Part shown: positions 34,446 through 45,793 of the stretch, one piece after another | Position numbering within the stretch: position 1 is the first letter of the stretch | Layout of the letters: each line of letters starts with the position of its first letter | From: Heliopora coerulea | Lineage: Eukaryota > Cnidaria > Anthozoa > Scleralcyonacea > Helioporidae | Direction: 5' to 3' | Assembly (NCBI GenBank): GCA_030142905.1 | Contig: JASJOG010000060.1 | Span: forward strand, 1,046,001-1,110,000 | Length of the DNA: 64,000 nt | The notes under the pieces: model-generated | Database searches by the model: none | What the model saw: only the letters and a program-made list of their open reading frames with translations | Told to the model about the DNA's origin: nothing | Program-made: the position numbers and the translations under genes

Positions 34446-35840
34446 TTAGATATTTTGCCCAGCATTTTGTGTGAATTCGATAGAGCATGACAAGTTACCT
34501 TCTGGTTTTAAAGGTAAAACTTTAATATGACTGTCTTTCGTGGCACATAATTCAACACCGATGATTCCAAAATCAGCTTCATATTGATCAAAAGTAAATG
34601 GCATGGATTCACCCTCTTTGTGAAGGCATTCTTGTAAATACCAATAAGCTTGTCTTGAATTTTTAATCCGTGGACCGATGGCTGTTCCATTTACTGAAAG
34701 TTGAAAATCGGTGATGTTTTCCCATTGAATTCGAAGAGAATTTAAATTTGCTGCTCCGTTGTATCTATTTTGTCACATGGCAAATACATATAATTTATAG
34801 GGTAAACTTCCATTAAAAATATCATTGTCCAATCGCAATGTGGTGGTTAAATTGTGTTCTTTTGTAACAACACAAGTTTGACTTATGTAAGATTTTACTA
34901 CCGCCATTTTACTTTCTAACAAAAGATTTAATGCATCCTTTGAGTATTCGGGATTCTGTAGTCCAAATGCCATGTGAATTCTTTAAAATATGTTTTGAGA
35001 TTAGTTATATTGGGAACTGGATGCTTGAGCTCCAACATTATATTCACTTGCCATGAAAATTCTATTGTTACTTGCCTTGGTCCATTCTAATTTCATTTTA
35101 TTCGCAGATAGAATGTATTGATTTCCATCACACAACAAGGGAAATATGATTTTGTCCATAACATAAACTTCGGCACTTGATGCTAATTTTGCAATTTTTT
35201 AGCCATTCCTTTATTAGCCAACCCATTTGTATTCCCAGCATCAGAGGCAGGTAAGGCTTCAAATTGATCAGGGGTATTGGGATAACCTAATGTGATTCCA
35301 TTCAAATCATTTTGTATGTTAACATTTCCATGTAATAAATTCAACAAATAAGAAACTTCTTGATTAAAACTATGAGCGATTCCAATGTTTACACCATTTA
35401 CACTTAGTTGTATTTTTTTAGCCCAGGTATTCAACAGGTTATTGGTATAATTAAAACACGTTCCGTTAGTAAAATTGATAAGGTTGTTTTTGATTTTTAA
35501 TTTGGCCAATAAGTAACTTGTTTCCAAATTAATTATATCACCAGTCACTTTTGATCTGATGAATGAAAATTGATCAGATGTCTCTGCTTCCGTTGCAATG
35601 CAACAGTGTTCTGAAGTTTTGACAAAAACAGAATTGACAGGGAAATCTTTAAAAATAGATAAGGGCATCAGAAATAACTTGACATGATTGGATTTATTGA
35701 TGGGATCTTGATTTTCTTTAGTCAATTTTCTATTAAATGGATTTGATGCAACTATTTATTGGGAAACTGTATTCATTGTTCGGTACTGTTGTTGTCGAAT
35801 ATTGATCAAATCTTGGTATTACTCCTGATACGTCAGGCAT
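34446..35840 (-). pseudogene. Major capsid protein (double jelly-roll) of Polinton copy 2, broken
   Basis: The ATG is at 35838-35840 (MPDVSGVIPRFDQYSTTTVP). After a frameshift and stops, the 35725-35183 frame carries the first jelly-roll signature: an F.I.....DIINLETSYLLAKLKIKN-type block and then AKKIQLSVNGVNIGIAHSFN and EVSYLLNLLHG. The second half (34980-34446, with one stop at 34773) has ITDFQLSVNGTAIGPRIK, a QAYWYLQECL block, and a late LSCSIEFTQNAGQ. The doubled L-S-V-N-G element is typical of Polinton capsids. Full length would be about 460 residues. Not translatable as is. Confidence 0.7.
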
Positions 35841-35852
35841 TTTTTTTCTTTT

Positions 35853-36161
35853 TTAATAAAATTCAGTCAAATTATTCAGTTTTCTTCTTTTTTTTTTGTT
35901 TTTTCTTTTAATTTGAGATCGACTTGCACGATGTTGCGTTGGATACTGTGAAAGATTTTGATACGATGATGGTAGTATATAATTAGTTGGTATATAGTTC
36001 AATGGAGCTCCTGCATTTTGCCAATAAATTTTGTCATTAATATCATGGAATATCATCAGTTCCTCATGCGGAGGTTCGACCATATAATAATCTGATTTTT
36101 TATTATACTTAGAAATGTATCCATTTCCCAACAATAATTGTATATATTCACTTGTTTCCAT
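35853..36161 (-). CDS. Small unknown Polinton protein (102 aa)
   Basis: Intact from the ATG at 36161 (METSEYIQLLLGNGYISKY) to stop, 13 bp before the capsid gene's ATG. The middle is Tyr/Pro-rich (APLNYIPTNYILPSSYQNL) and the C-terminus is Lys/Arg-rich (KRKNKKKRRKL). Copy 1 keeps a recognisable homologue at the same place. Likely a structural or maturation protein by position; that is inference. Confidence 0.55.
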   Translation of the reverse strand: METSEYIQLLLGNGYISKYNKKSDYYMVEPPHEELMIFHDINDKIYWQNAGAPLNYIPTNYILPSSYQNLSQYPTQHRASRSQIKRKNKKKRRKLNNLTEFY

Positions 36162-36255
36162 TTTATTTTTCCAGATATAAATCAAATATAAAAGAAACTT
36201 TTTCACTGTTTTATCGTTGGATACTTGTAATATTGAAATTTAAATGCGATTGTTT

Positions 36256-36654
36256 TTACTGCCACGTAAAAACCAGCACTTGTATCACCAGCAGAAATGG
36301 GGAAATTTCAATTTTTCCCATTTTTTCAATACTTTCCAATGTATATCTTTCATCAATAGAACATAAAAATCTTTCTTTCATAAAAATCTGTTGAACGGCA
36401 GTGGTATCACCCGGTATATTCGAGTCTTTATTCATCAATACAATACCGCTGGATTCTTGTTTCGATTTGGTAACAGCAATGTTCGAGAAATCGATTTTTC
36501 TCACATAATTTAATGTGAATGAATCTTGTAAATGATTCTGTTGCACGTCTTTCAATTTCACATATACTTTTCCACGATAGACTTCATTTTTTAAAAAATC
36601 TGATGAAATTTCATATTCTTCAATTTCCATTTTATTATTATTTTCAACTAGCAT
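36256..36654 (-). pseudogene. Unknown Polinton gene with conserved CSIDE block
   Basis: 132-residue frame from ATG 36654. Shares LQDSFTLNYVRKIDFS and FLCSIDERYTLESIEKMGKI with copy 1. The last 10-15 residues diverge into a hydrophobic tail, which suggests a late frameshift. It follows the penton-like gene by only a few bases, consistent with a compact gene block. Confidence 0.5.
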
Positions 36655-36658
36655 TAAT

Positions 36659-37587
36659 TTAAATATTTTTTAAAATTTCAACATCCAACAATATTTTACC
36701 AAAGTCAAATGGGATTAATTCACCTTCCACATTCTCGACTCGTATCAACAATTGTCTGTGAAATCCTGGTGACATTTTTCTTAAGTGATTTGGTGGCGAA
36801 TAATTGACAAAATTGCTATTTCCTTGATTTGTCCAAGTTATCGGGGCCACAAATAAAATTTTTTTCAATTCTTTACCGAAAGTTATGGGTTCAATTTCAT
36901 CACAAATAATGTACATAAAATTTTGTCCATCGCTTTTATCATATATAGTTTCAGCCTTTTTAACATAAGCATAATGATCACTGCTATCACCATTTCCTTT
37001 TTGTTCGAATTCGTATTTCTGATCGTAGAAACCTAACATGTAAGATGATTGTTTGTAAAAATTCAATATAATTTTTATTCTGGAATTTTTTTTTCTTATT
37101 CTACGATGCTGAAATCAAATGAAATTCATTTAATGTTACACCATCCATTGCCTTATTACCACTTCCTTTTTTTTTGATTACACCAATATTCGTAATAAGA
37201 ATAATCAAAATATACTATATTATTTCTCCCGATAGAAAAACGTACATCAAATTGGTCCAAATGACTGTTGATATTCTCGCATAAATCCTCCACTTCATAG
37301 ATCCCATGGGAAATATATTGTTTTGCATAGGATAAAACCAATGTAGAACTGATTGCTCTTTTATTTGAATCCAACAAAAAATCATTAAATTCTATATCAA
37401 AGGGAAACCAACATGTATCATTTTTATCAATATTCGGAATAGATTGAGGGTATTGAATTTGATTCACTTTCATAAAAGTTTCTCCATTATGACAATCCAG
37501 TGGAATATTTAATCCCATTTTAAAATCATTAATGGCATTAGCATATAATCCATTACCTTGATTACTAATCAATTGAACGTGAGTCAT
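36659..37587 (-). pseudogene. Penton-like minor capsid protein of Polinton copy 2, frameshifted
   Basis: N-terminal frame 37587-37156 (ATG start; INDFKMGLNIPLDCHNGETF, IEFNDFLLDSNKR, HGIYEVEDLCENINSHLDQF). C-terminal frame 37066-36659 (FMYIICDEIEPITFGKELKK, SPGFHRQLLIRVEN, ELIPFDFGKILLDVEI). The ..YxxCDxxEP... and ..xPFxFGKxxxxxEI blocks match the pattern of penton/single jelly-roll proteins in Polintons and adintoviruses. One frameshift near 37100-37150 separates them. Confidence 0.6.
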
Positions 37588-37614
37588 ATTTGTTGTAGTT
37601 CTTCTTTGTAAAAA

Positions 37615-38708
37615 CGATCTTTTAACACTTCATTATTCGTATCGTGCAATTTGTAAGTTATTGGATTGGTTGTAAAAACTTTGTGAACAAAAAATACTTT
37701 ATGTCCCCAACATTGCAAGCTCGACTTTTCAAATGTTTTTTTATGAGAGCCACACAGACGCAATCTCCAGGTTTAAAAATCACTTTTGCCAATTTCGCTA
37801 TCCAAAAATGGGATTTATATTGTAAATAACATTTTTTTTTTCCTTTGTATACTTCCTTTGGTGTGAGACCTCCAATCCCACAATGTGGTGAAGAGTTGTA
37901 CACATCTATAATCTTCATCACTTTTACATATGTTATTTTTTGTCACACCAATTGTGCATTGTACCATTAATTTTAATGTTTTAATCATTGCTTCGACTAT
38001 ACTTGCTTTAATTTCACGATTGTAAGTGTGATATAATGCAAATCCATACACGTTACTCAGTTTTTTAATTTTTTCAAATTCTCCTCCTTCGTCTGTTTGA
38101 ATTTTCACAGGAACGTCAACATTTGGGTCTTGTAAAATTTCTTCAAATTTTTTCATCACTAAGGAAGCCGATTTATTTTTCATCAGTTTCACCCAAATGA
38201 ATCTCGAATAAACATCAACAACAACCAACCAATATTGCAATTGATAGTTATATCCTTTAATGTCTTGCATAAAAGCTACATCCATTTGCCAATGATAATT
38301 TTTTCTCACAGATTCAATTTTTAATCGTGGATATTTTTTTTTTACATTGTCATACAATCTATAATCTAATAACAAATCATCTGGTAAAGTTTCTTTATTT
38401 AATTTTGCTATTTTTTTCAATAAGTCATCAGTTCCGTCTAATTCACGTTCTATAGAAAGAGAAATAATATTCATTAATGCATCAAATTTCTCTTTATTAT
38501 CTTCCAATAAAGTAAGTGAAACTTTGTTATCCACGTTCTTAAAGTGATCTGAATTTTCATGAATCACGTCTAAATAATCTACGCTATTCTTCTTTCCTAT
38601 TATCCCATCACATTGTATTTTAATTGTATATAACTCTGCAAAAAAATGAAGATGAGACATGATGTATTTTTTTATCGAAAATTTCATTTTTCTTTGTATT
38701 TTCATCAC
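37615..38708 (-). pseudogene. Retroviral-type integrase of Polinton copy 2
   Basis: The long frame 38708-37815 keeps the catalytic core: NYHWQMDVAFMQDIKGYNYQ (first Asp), WLVVVDVYSRFIWVKL, IQTDEGGEFEKIKKL (second Asp) and IKASIVEAMIKTLK (Glu). The second Asp and the Glu are about 33 residues apart. After a frameshift the 37921-37658 frame supplies SPHCGIGGLTPKEVYKG and IFKPGDCVCVALIKK, the C-terminal DNA-binding part. Catalytic triad intact, but the frameshift and a changed residue pattern around the Glu make function doubtful. Confidence 0.75.
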
Positions 38709-39550
38709 TCACCGATGGAGAAATTGTTCCAATAAATGGGTCACAACCAGGCGGTAAAATAGAACCAAGAGGAGGAAAATCAAATGCTGATGGTGGTGAA
38801 GATGATGGTACTGGCAGTGGTGGTGATACTACAGGTAATTCCATTTCTTCTTCTTCTTCGCTTTCAACCTTTTTCACTCGTTTTCTATTGGTTGATGATG
38901 ATGATTGTTGTTTTTTACCTCTTTTTCCAGTTTTTTTACCCGATGATGTCGCCTCTTGAAGTTGAGAGGATGCAACCTTATTAATTGTTAAATGTTGCAG
39001 ATAAGTACGCATGCGTTTTACAACTGCATCCAATTTGTCAATTTTGTGAAAAGTAAATTGACTGAATTTCTCATCTTCATAATTTTGACATATCACATGT
39101 TCATCCTCCTCATCAGATATAAAATCAATGATTCCCGCATCATCATTAAATTTGGGTTCTTTTTCAGGAATTTTTTCTTTAGCTGTTTGATGAAGTAAAA
39201 CCAAATTTCCATAGGTAGGGTTACTCTTTAAAACCAATCGACGCTTTCCACTTTTGGATATATTCACCACGAGAAAAACAGCCGTGTCATCTTGAGGTTT
39301 TGTCAAAAGCGCAGACAAATGAGTGCATAATGGAGTTAAATCATCATGACTTAATGCGATTGGAAACTGAAATGTAAATTTATCTCTAGTTTCCACTGCA
39401 AGTGGCTTCGCACGATATAAAATTGACTGCTTAGTAAATGGATCAAAAGCAATGAATACATTTTGTCCATCATCATATCAAATCAATTCTTTTTCATGTT
39501 TATAGAAAACTTGTTTATAGAAAACTTGTTTATAAAATTCTTTCATTTTT
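38620..39550 (-). pseudogene. Acidic/basic low-complexity Polinton protein
   Basis: One frame from ATG near 39547 with an in-frame TGA (near 39483), then open to 38620; the main part is 258 residues. Order of parts: KQVFYKQVFYK repeats, a globular N-terminal half (YDDGQNVFIAFDPFTKQ, FQFPIALSHDDLTPLCTHL), a basic Ser-rich linker (GKKTGKRGKKQQSSSSTNRK), an acidic run (ESEEEEEMEL) and a Pro-rich tail (PPLPVPSSSPP). The 3' end overlaps the integrase start in another frame. Copy 1 has a homologue at the same location. Function unknown. Confidence 0.5.
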
Positions 39551-39582
39551 TTTCTCTGTATAAAAAAATCAAATAAATTTGA

Positions 39583-40219
39583 TTAATCGTACTGTAAAAA
39601 AGGAGCAACATTTCGTTTCACACACATTCTCGGTTTAGTTGTTACCAAATGCTCAAAATCGATTTTTCTGATTTTTTTTTCTTTCAACAATTGTGAATAT
39701 ATAGTATAACAATATGTTAACTGTATCAAGAAATTTTCATCAATTTCCAAATCGTTATCTCCCTTACACACATGACCACAATATAAAAAAGAAGAAAGAA
39801 AAGAACATGCCTTTATTCTATCTTGCTTATTATTCAAAAGATCACAAACAACAATTTCAGGAAAGCAAGACAAATTGGAAATAACTTTACCCTTCGAGTT
39901 GGGCATTTGCAATGGAAACATAAAAAAAAATCAGATAATTCTTGAACAATATCCATTGTAATAATTTCGACACATAAAATTAAAAAATAGATTTCACCCA
40001 CATTTAATATTTCTCGATGCGTTCGACAACACTTTAATCGAAAATATTTTGATTTTGAGAAAACATTTTCATCTGTATAGAAGGTAAAAAACATTGTTTG
40101 CTTGTTTTTATCAAATACAGATTTTTAAACAAGGGATAAAAATGTTTTTCCTCTGTACAATCAAAATAAAAAAACGAATCAGGTTCGTCAACGACAGTGG
40201 GAAACATTCCAAGACACAC
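39583..40219 (-). pseudogene. Unknown Polinton gene, three overlapping frames
   Basis: Frames 40219-40034, 40094-39834 and 39921-39583 overlap end to end and look like one protein with two frameshifts. Notable are FFYFDCTEEKHFYPLFKNLY, FSKSKYFRLKCCRTHREIL and FLYCGHVCKGDNDLEIDENF. Position and Cys pattern match the copy 1 gene at 10459-9936. Function unknown. Confidence 0.4.
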
Positions 40220-41063
40220 TGTAATTAAAATTATTTATATATACTTTGTGTCCCAAAACCTCAACATGACTATGATCTAAAAGTATAGAAGAAAATGGAT
40301 TAAGATAATCAAATTGCATAAAATGAGATTTTTGTTTAAGAGAATAAAAACCATCAATAATTCTCTCTTTATCATCATCAACAAGATTTACCAGATCCTT
40401 TTCATGACAATGATTTCGAATCAATTCCGAAGTAGCTTGTTTAGCCACAAAAACCATAAATTTCATGAACGAATCAAAATAACCAAAACAAAATTCACAA
40501 GCAAAAACTGTTTGAATAATTTTAGAAAGAAAATAATGACTCATAACTGTCTTCACTTCTTACGATAATTCATTTTCATTTCCATTTGAACCAAATTCAT
40601 GACAAGCCTTCACAAAATCAATATAACCACATAAAAAAGGATAGGATTTTTGATGATAAGTATACAACAAATTTTCATCTTCAAAACAACCTCCAATTTG
40701 ATGAATTTTAAAACATCTTGGACGACCACATTTTAAAATCCCATAATGAAATAATGACGGGATAAGATGAACATTATCAACCAATTCAATAGACATTTGC
40801 TGATATACAACATAATGTGGCCACTCCGTTTTGTGCAAAATATTATGTCTACAACAAAATTGCACATTTGCCAAATAAAAAGATTCATTCCTAAAAAAAA
40901 TATACTTCACCCAACTAACTGGAATCACATACCACAATGAACCATCACGCATAATCGAAATTAAAGCCTTATAATTTTGTAATATCATTATACATTGACG
41001 ATATTCGTGTCTAATTTTGATAAAATGGAATTTAAAGGAGGAGGAAAAACTCTTGTCACACAA
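40188..41063 (-). pseudogene. Unknown Cys-rich Polinton protein with one in-frame stop
   Basis: The frame from 41063 has a single stop at 40560 and continues in the same phase to 40188, about 290 codons in all. Blocks: VQFCCRHNILHKTEWPHYVV, IELVDNVHLIPSLFHYGILK, CFEDENLLYTYHQKSYPFLC, then CEFCFGYFDSFMKFMVFVAK. Copy 1 carries the same blocks at 11190-10497. The single lesion makes this one of the better-preserved genes. Function unknown; the CxxC pairs suggest metal binding. Confidence 0.45.
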
Positions 41064-41302
41064 TCAATTTTGAAGGTTTTAATTGAAATAAAAATGAATT
41101 ACAAAAATACAAATTCCATATATCCATATTCCATTTACCAAAATAAAGTAAAACATTATGCAAAGCTCTCATTTTCATATCATAATCAAGAACATTCATA
41201 CTGACTCAACAAAGTTTTATATTCACACTGATGATTTTTTAAAATAAAACACGAAAACAAAATGACTTCTTGATGTGCACAATGAAAAGATCGCTTACTG
41301 TG

Positions 41303-41765
41303 TCAATAACGTGTATGAAAATGACAAAAACTTTCCCTTTTCTTTATTATACCTGTACTTCCAAATATTAAATTATGTAATTCTTCAAATTTAGGACAAT
41401 CTAGAAACTCAATGTTTATACCAAAGCAGTCAAAATATCTGCATAACCTCCTTTCAAAGTCCCCTCCTTTATATCCTATTACTACTTGTTTATTATTATA
41501 AGATGACATAAGTTTTAATTTAATTTCCTCTAATCCTTCTTTGGCAGACTGCTTGGCATCAAAACAAGCACGCGTTCTATAATACATTCCATGAATTGGT
41601 GATTGACGAATAACACATCGTTGTTGTTTTTCATTCAACTCATGAAACTGTGGAAATGAAGAATCATAAAAATATGTTTGAACTTTTTTTTATTCAAGTC
41701 ACATAAACTAATTTCCCTATAAAATACGCATCCGTCAATTACAAAACATTCACAGTCCATCGCAT
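41303..41765 (-). pseudogene. Nuclease-like protein (MDCECF ... YKGGDFE family)
   Basis: Begins MDCECFVIDGCVFYREISLC (about 41762) and, after a frameshift near 41640, continues HGMYYRTRACFDAKQSAKEG, then NKQVVIGYKGGDFERRLCRY, INIEFLDCPKFEELHNL and a His/Cys tail (SFCHFHTRY). The acidic D-C-E start, the RTR.C.DAK block and the KGG..E element followed by an N-I-E...CPK block are a recurring set in animal genomes that I associate with exonuclease-like proteins. Catalytic role is not proven. Retained in both Polinton copies. Confidence 0.45.
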
Positions 41766-42046
41766 GAGTTATGCTCTTCAACAAATGTCTTTGCTGTTCA
41801 TCTGTAAAGTGAGAATATTGATTTCTGTTTTGATTAGCTTTCTCAATCAATGCCAAATCCAAATCAGTCCAAGATGAAGTAAAAAATTTAGAACATTTGC
41901 TCCGTAGCGAGAAATTATCTTTCATCGGATCTTCAGAATCCATTTTTACATTTTTTTTTAATAATCTTTTCCTGTCAGTAAAAAATTTTTGCTTTTGACA
42001 ACAACCAACAATTTTTCCATCACCTATATAAATTGGTGAGTTAATT

Positions 42047-42520
42047 TCACACTTCATACTTCATTTCACAAATACATTTGAATTCCTCGTATTTACTCTT
42101 CACGGAAACTTTAATATCATTTGGCAATTTTGTATAGATTAATTCCCGTCTCGCATATTGATCACTTTTTTTTCTTAAAATCAAAAATCGATGAACAGAT
42201 TCTTGTATCTTTCGACAAGGTAATTTCAATTGAACATCAAAACAAGAATCCTCACGTTTTTCTTTTTTGTCCTCCTCCTCCTCCTCCTCCTCCTCCTCTT
42301 CCTCACCTTCTTCGTCTTCAATGTTATTGTATAATGCTTCTTCGAGTTCATCACTTTCATTATCTCAATCCGACTCAATATCATCGGTGTTGTGTTCCTC
42401 TGCTTGTTCTTTGTTGCCCATAATACTAATTTTTTCCATTTTCATCTGTTCAATGGTTTTACCTTTTCCAAGACCAGTTTGTCGCACATATTTCAAATTT
42501 GTTCTTGCCATTACCCAAAC
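42047..42520 (-). pseudogene. Acidic-then-basic Polinton protein (poly-Glu)
   Basis: Likely starts at an internal ATG (MARTNLKYVRQTGLGKGKTI near 42510). It runs through QMKMEKISIMGNKEQAEEH, a Glu repeat from a TCC-type microsatellite (42270-42300), and then KLPCRKIQESVHRFLILRKK and ARRELIYTKLPNDIKVSVKS. A stop/frameshift lies near 42367. An upstream frame adds a hydrophobic segment (MDCIFSFVLIFVYVVVWVMA) that may or may not belong. Partial counterpart in copy 1 at 13620. Confidence 0.4.
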
Positions 42521-42960
42521 CACAACATACACAAATATCAAAACAAACGAAAATATACAGTCCATTGTATATGTTGCATATCAAATATCAATAACAAAAT
42601 TTTCTTAAAAAATCAAACTAAAGACTCCTCCCCTCTAAGAATAATGTAAAAAAAACTGCTCTCCTTCTGTAAATACACGAAAACGAGTACCTTCTGGTGG
42701 TGGTAATGGTGGACAAGGAATTAATATCTTGAAAACATCACAAATCGATTCGTCATAGATGTATAAAATAAAAAGTTGTCCTCTTTTTTTGGACAATATA
42801 TGACACACATGATTTATTCTTTTTAGTCAAGTTCACATTGGAATTGATTATCATTTCAATAATTTTTTTTTTTTTATAATCCTAAATTTCCCAGTATTGG
42901 TTTTAACATAGGTAAAGCAAGAGCTCCTATACCACCTTTTTGTGAATAATAACGTCTTTT

Positions 42961-43257
42961 TCATTGAATATACAACCCACCACATTGTCTTATTTCATGT
43001 CTTCTTCCTCGTTGACGTCGAATAAATCTTTGTTTCATTTTTTTTTTAAATGAACCTTTTACATTTAAAATTTTTGAAGCTTGTCCCAAAATCTGTGGTG
43101 CCAAAGCCAATCCCAATGCTGCCATACCAATACCATGTCCTCCTTGATTAAACATGTGTCTTACCCTTCTTTTTATTTTCATTCTTTTAATCCTTTTTAA
43201 GAATTTTCTTCTCATTTTTTCAAAAAAATTTTTTAATACTTCAACAAAAAAACACAT
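42961..43257 (-). CDS. Basic protein with a Gly/Ala hydrophobic patch (98 aa)
   Basis: Intact ORF. The N-terminus is very basic (MRRKFLKRIKRMKIKRRVRH), followed by QGGHGIGMAALGLALAPQIL and a second basic stretch (KKKMKQRFIRRQRGRRHEIR). Such a layout is seen in core or membrane-lytic proteins of adenovirus-like virions. Copy 1 has a counterpart at 15840-15650. Probable virion protein, by composition and position only. Confidence 0.5.
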   Translation of the reverse strand: MCFFVEVLKNFFEKMRRKFLKRIKRMKIKRRVRHMFNQGGHGIGMAALGLALAPQILGQASKILNVKGSFKKKMKQRFIRRQRGRRHEIRQCGGLYIQ

Positions 43258-43380
43258 AATGACAGTCGTTTATGTAGAACTGATTTAATAAAAAAAAAAT
43301 CACAAATTATATGTATAACTCATGCTAAGATCAAAAGTACAAAATGGTCTATCACAAACTACACCAAACCAACTCGAATG

Positions 43381-44285
43381 TTAATAATGTCCATCACAAT
43401 TTAGATTATCTATCCACGTTTCAGGTAAAATGATTAAATCTTCATTTGGATTCAATTTATAATTCAAATCATCAAATTTCAATATTTTTGAAAATGTTCG
43501 ATCACTTTCACATTGAATACTTGGAAACAATTTATTCAAAGCTGTTGTTGTTTTTGTATAATTGGTATGATCAATTTTCAACAAACGATAAGTAACAAAT
43601 TGTCGATCTTTATCTGTTTCCAAATGATCTGACAATCAAATTTCAATATCTTTCACAAATCTTTTTTTTCCAAGATCATGATGTGTAGAACCAAAAAATT
43701 CCGGAGACTGATTTTCCATGTATAGTAGAGTACATATGATTAATATTACATAAATCATGCCACAAAATTGATCCTACAAAAAATCCAGTTTTATTAATCG
43801 TTTTTGAAGTATCTATTACATAAGATCTATCAATAATTTTATTTCCTGTAATAGGTGTAATTCTTTTTGTAGTCCACAAAGATAAAACTCCAAATGGATC
43901 GTAATATGGATAAAGAAATTGTTTAAAAATAATTTTTTTTCCATACATTTTTTAATTCAATTTGCAAATATAAATTCATAAAAAATATCATATGATCGTA
44001 TTCAAACTTCTGTACCCAATTAATGTAATCATACAATGGATGAATTATAATAATTTTTCCAAAAGTGTTAAATAATTCCTTAATCACTTCATTCACAAAT
44101 TCCTCTTTTTTTGTTTTGTGAAAATGAATATGACCAACAAGTTTATCCGATCTTTCTTGTCTTAGTGTAATCTGTTTCAAATCTCTTGTTAAACGAGTTG
44201 ATGAAATTCGACTTGTTTGAAGATAACCAAGCAAAACACGATCACCATAAATTTGAACATGGAAATGTTTAAATCTCTTTGTCAC
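43381..44285 (-). pseudogene. Unknown Polinton gene (about 300 codons, three frames)
   Basis: Frames 44285-43923, 43948-43676 and 43635-43381 follow each other closely. Blocks: TKRFKHFHVQIYGDRVLLGY, LVGHIHFHKTKKEEFVNEVI, IIFKQFLYPYYDPFGVLSLW, INKTGFFVGSILWHDLCNIN and NPNEDLIILPETWIDNLNC. Copy 1's right end keeps a related block. I do not recognise the family. Confidence 0.4.
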
Positions 44286-44339
44286 TTTCCCTTTTTTAAA
44301 AAAATAAAAAAATATACAAAAAAATTAAAACTTATATAA

Positions 44340-45000
44340 CATCTAATTGAACAAATTCCAAAATGAACACAATTTCATCGTAAAAGTTAATTTCCTTTTT
44401 TCAAATGACAAATACAGTTCTTCTAATCAAAATATTTACAAGCATCACATGGTTTTTTCAAATCACAATCACAATATTGATCAACTTCCATTGGTACTTA
44501 GTGTATTGCATTCATATTTAACAATGAAAAAATCAATCATAATAACATTTACAATGTGTTTCAATAATTTTGAAAGTCTTGTTTCTCCTATTGTAATGAA
44601 CAAATTTATTTTTCATAGCACACAATTCCCAATATGCTGTTTGATTCAATCGAGTCCAAATCATGAAATTCATGTGATTTTGTATTATAAATACAAAATA
44701 TAACTTCCAATAAATCCAAATACTTGATCACATTCTCAATAAATAAATAATCACCACTATAAAGATTCACAAAATCATTAAAATCAATAAACGATGCTTC
44801 TTCTCTTACCTTTGCCAATCTAATTTCATGTATACATGCCGATTGATGATATAAACATTGATTCAAATGAAACGAAGATGACTCACTTTGTTTTAAAGGA
44901 AGCTCCACTTGAGCTTGGGGAAACTCCAACCTACAATATAAAAAAAAATCTTTAGTTATTTTTTTAAAAAATTCATAAAAAAATTTAACTTACCATACCA
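44340..45000 (-). pseudogene. Unknown Polinton gene with a canonical 63-bp intron
   Basis: The frame 44929-44606 (VELPLKQSESSSFHLNQCLY, VREEASFIDFNDFVNLYSGD) is preceded by a sequence with GTAAGT at 44993 and a pyrimidine-rich TTGTAG ending at 44931, i.e. a 63-bp intron. The upstream exon includes MNKHALNGM. Downstream coding-like sequence continues to about 44350 in other frames. Function unknown. Confidence 0.35.
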
Positions 45001-45168
45001 TTGAGAGCGTGTTTGTTCATTAATATCATGTAACTATAAAATAAAAAAAAAAAAAACTTTAATATCTGATTCCCATGGTTCATCTCCACCAACACAACAT
45101 GTTTCTTCCAATTCCATTTTCATCATTTTTATTCTAGTAATCTGGTCAGCAAGTTCTTGAGCAAAATC

Positions 45169-45687
45169 TCAAAGATTGTGATATATATCTATCAAAGTAT
45201 TTGAAGCCAATACAATTTTTCTTTCCAGTTTCATAATTCGACTTAAATTCATATCTAATGAATTATCTAATTCATCCAATCTCTACAAAAAAAATATAAA
45301 AAAAAAATTACCTCATTATTCTTTTCAGTTTCATCAACAACTGAATATGATTCTTCTTCGTAACTTTGTAAACTTATCAAAGTTACATTTTTTTTCACCA
45401 ATTGTAAATCTTGAAATCCTTCTCCTCCAACTGCACCTTCTTGGTGATCTTCTTCTTCTACTTCTTTCTCAGATTCAACCTTCTCTTCTCGAGATTCTTC
45501 ATGATCATTCTGATCGGTCCGATTCCGATCGTTGTGATCTAACACTTCAATCACCTCCACCTCATCAATTTTCTAAGAAAGTAATGGTTTTTTACTTAAA
45601 GAACATAAAAAATTAAAAAAGCGATCATCTTCTACTTACCTTCTCAACAAAAACATCATCCTCAAGACTTCCAAGAGAACTTGCCAT
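45169..45687 (-). CDS. Spliced acidic coiled-coil Polinton protein
   Basis: Exon 1 45687-45640 encodes MASSLGSLEDDVFVEK. The intron 45639-45573 has GTAAGT at the donor and CTTTCTTAG at the acceptor and is 67 bp. Exon 2 45572-45312 continues in frame (KIDEVEVIEVLDHNDRNRTD, then SREEKVESEKEVEEEDHQEG). A second GT..AG stretch at 45311-45283 is only 29 bp; skipping it joins to RLDELDNSLDMNLSRIMKLE and a stop at 45169. A 29-bp intron would be extremely short. After that stop the same frame remains open (FAQELADQITRIKMMKMELE). Acidic; probably a scaffold or DNA-mimic-type protein, by composition only. Confidence 0.5.
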
Positions 45688-45793
45688 TTTTTCTTTTTTT
45701 TCTAACCTCTTTACTCTTTAATCAGATCCAAAAAGTAACACCTGAATCTACTTTCAAATCCTTTTATAATCAAAACACCTCAAATATCCAAGG

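Noticed and set aside
40995..41204. Plus-strand frame with GGGKT that resembles a P-loop
   Set aside because: It is the antisense of the Polinton gene at 41063-40188, and no Walker B or other ATPase block follows.
42121..42649. Plus-strand Ser- or Pro-rich frames
   Set aside because: Shadows of the TCC microsatellite coding for the Glu run on the minus strand.
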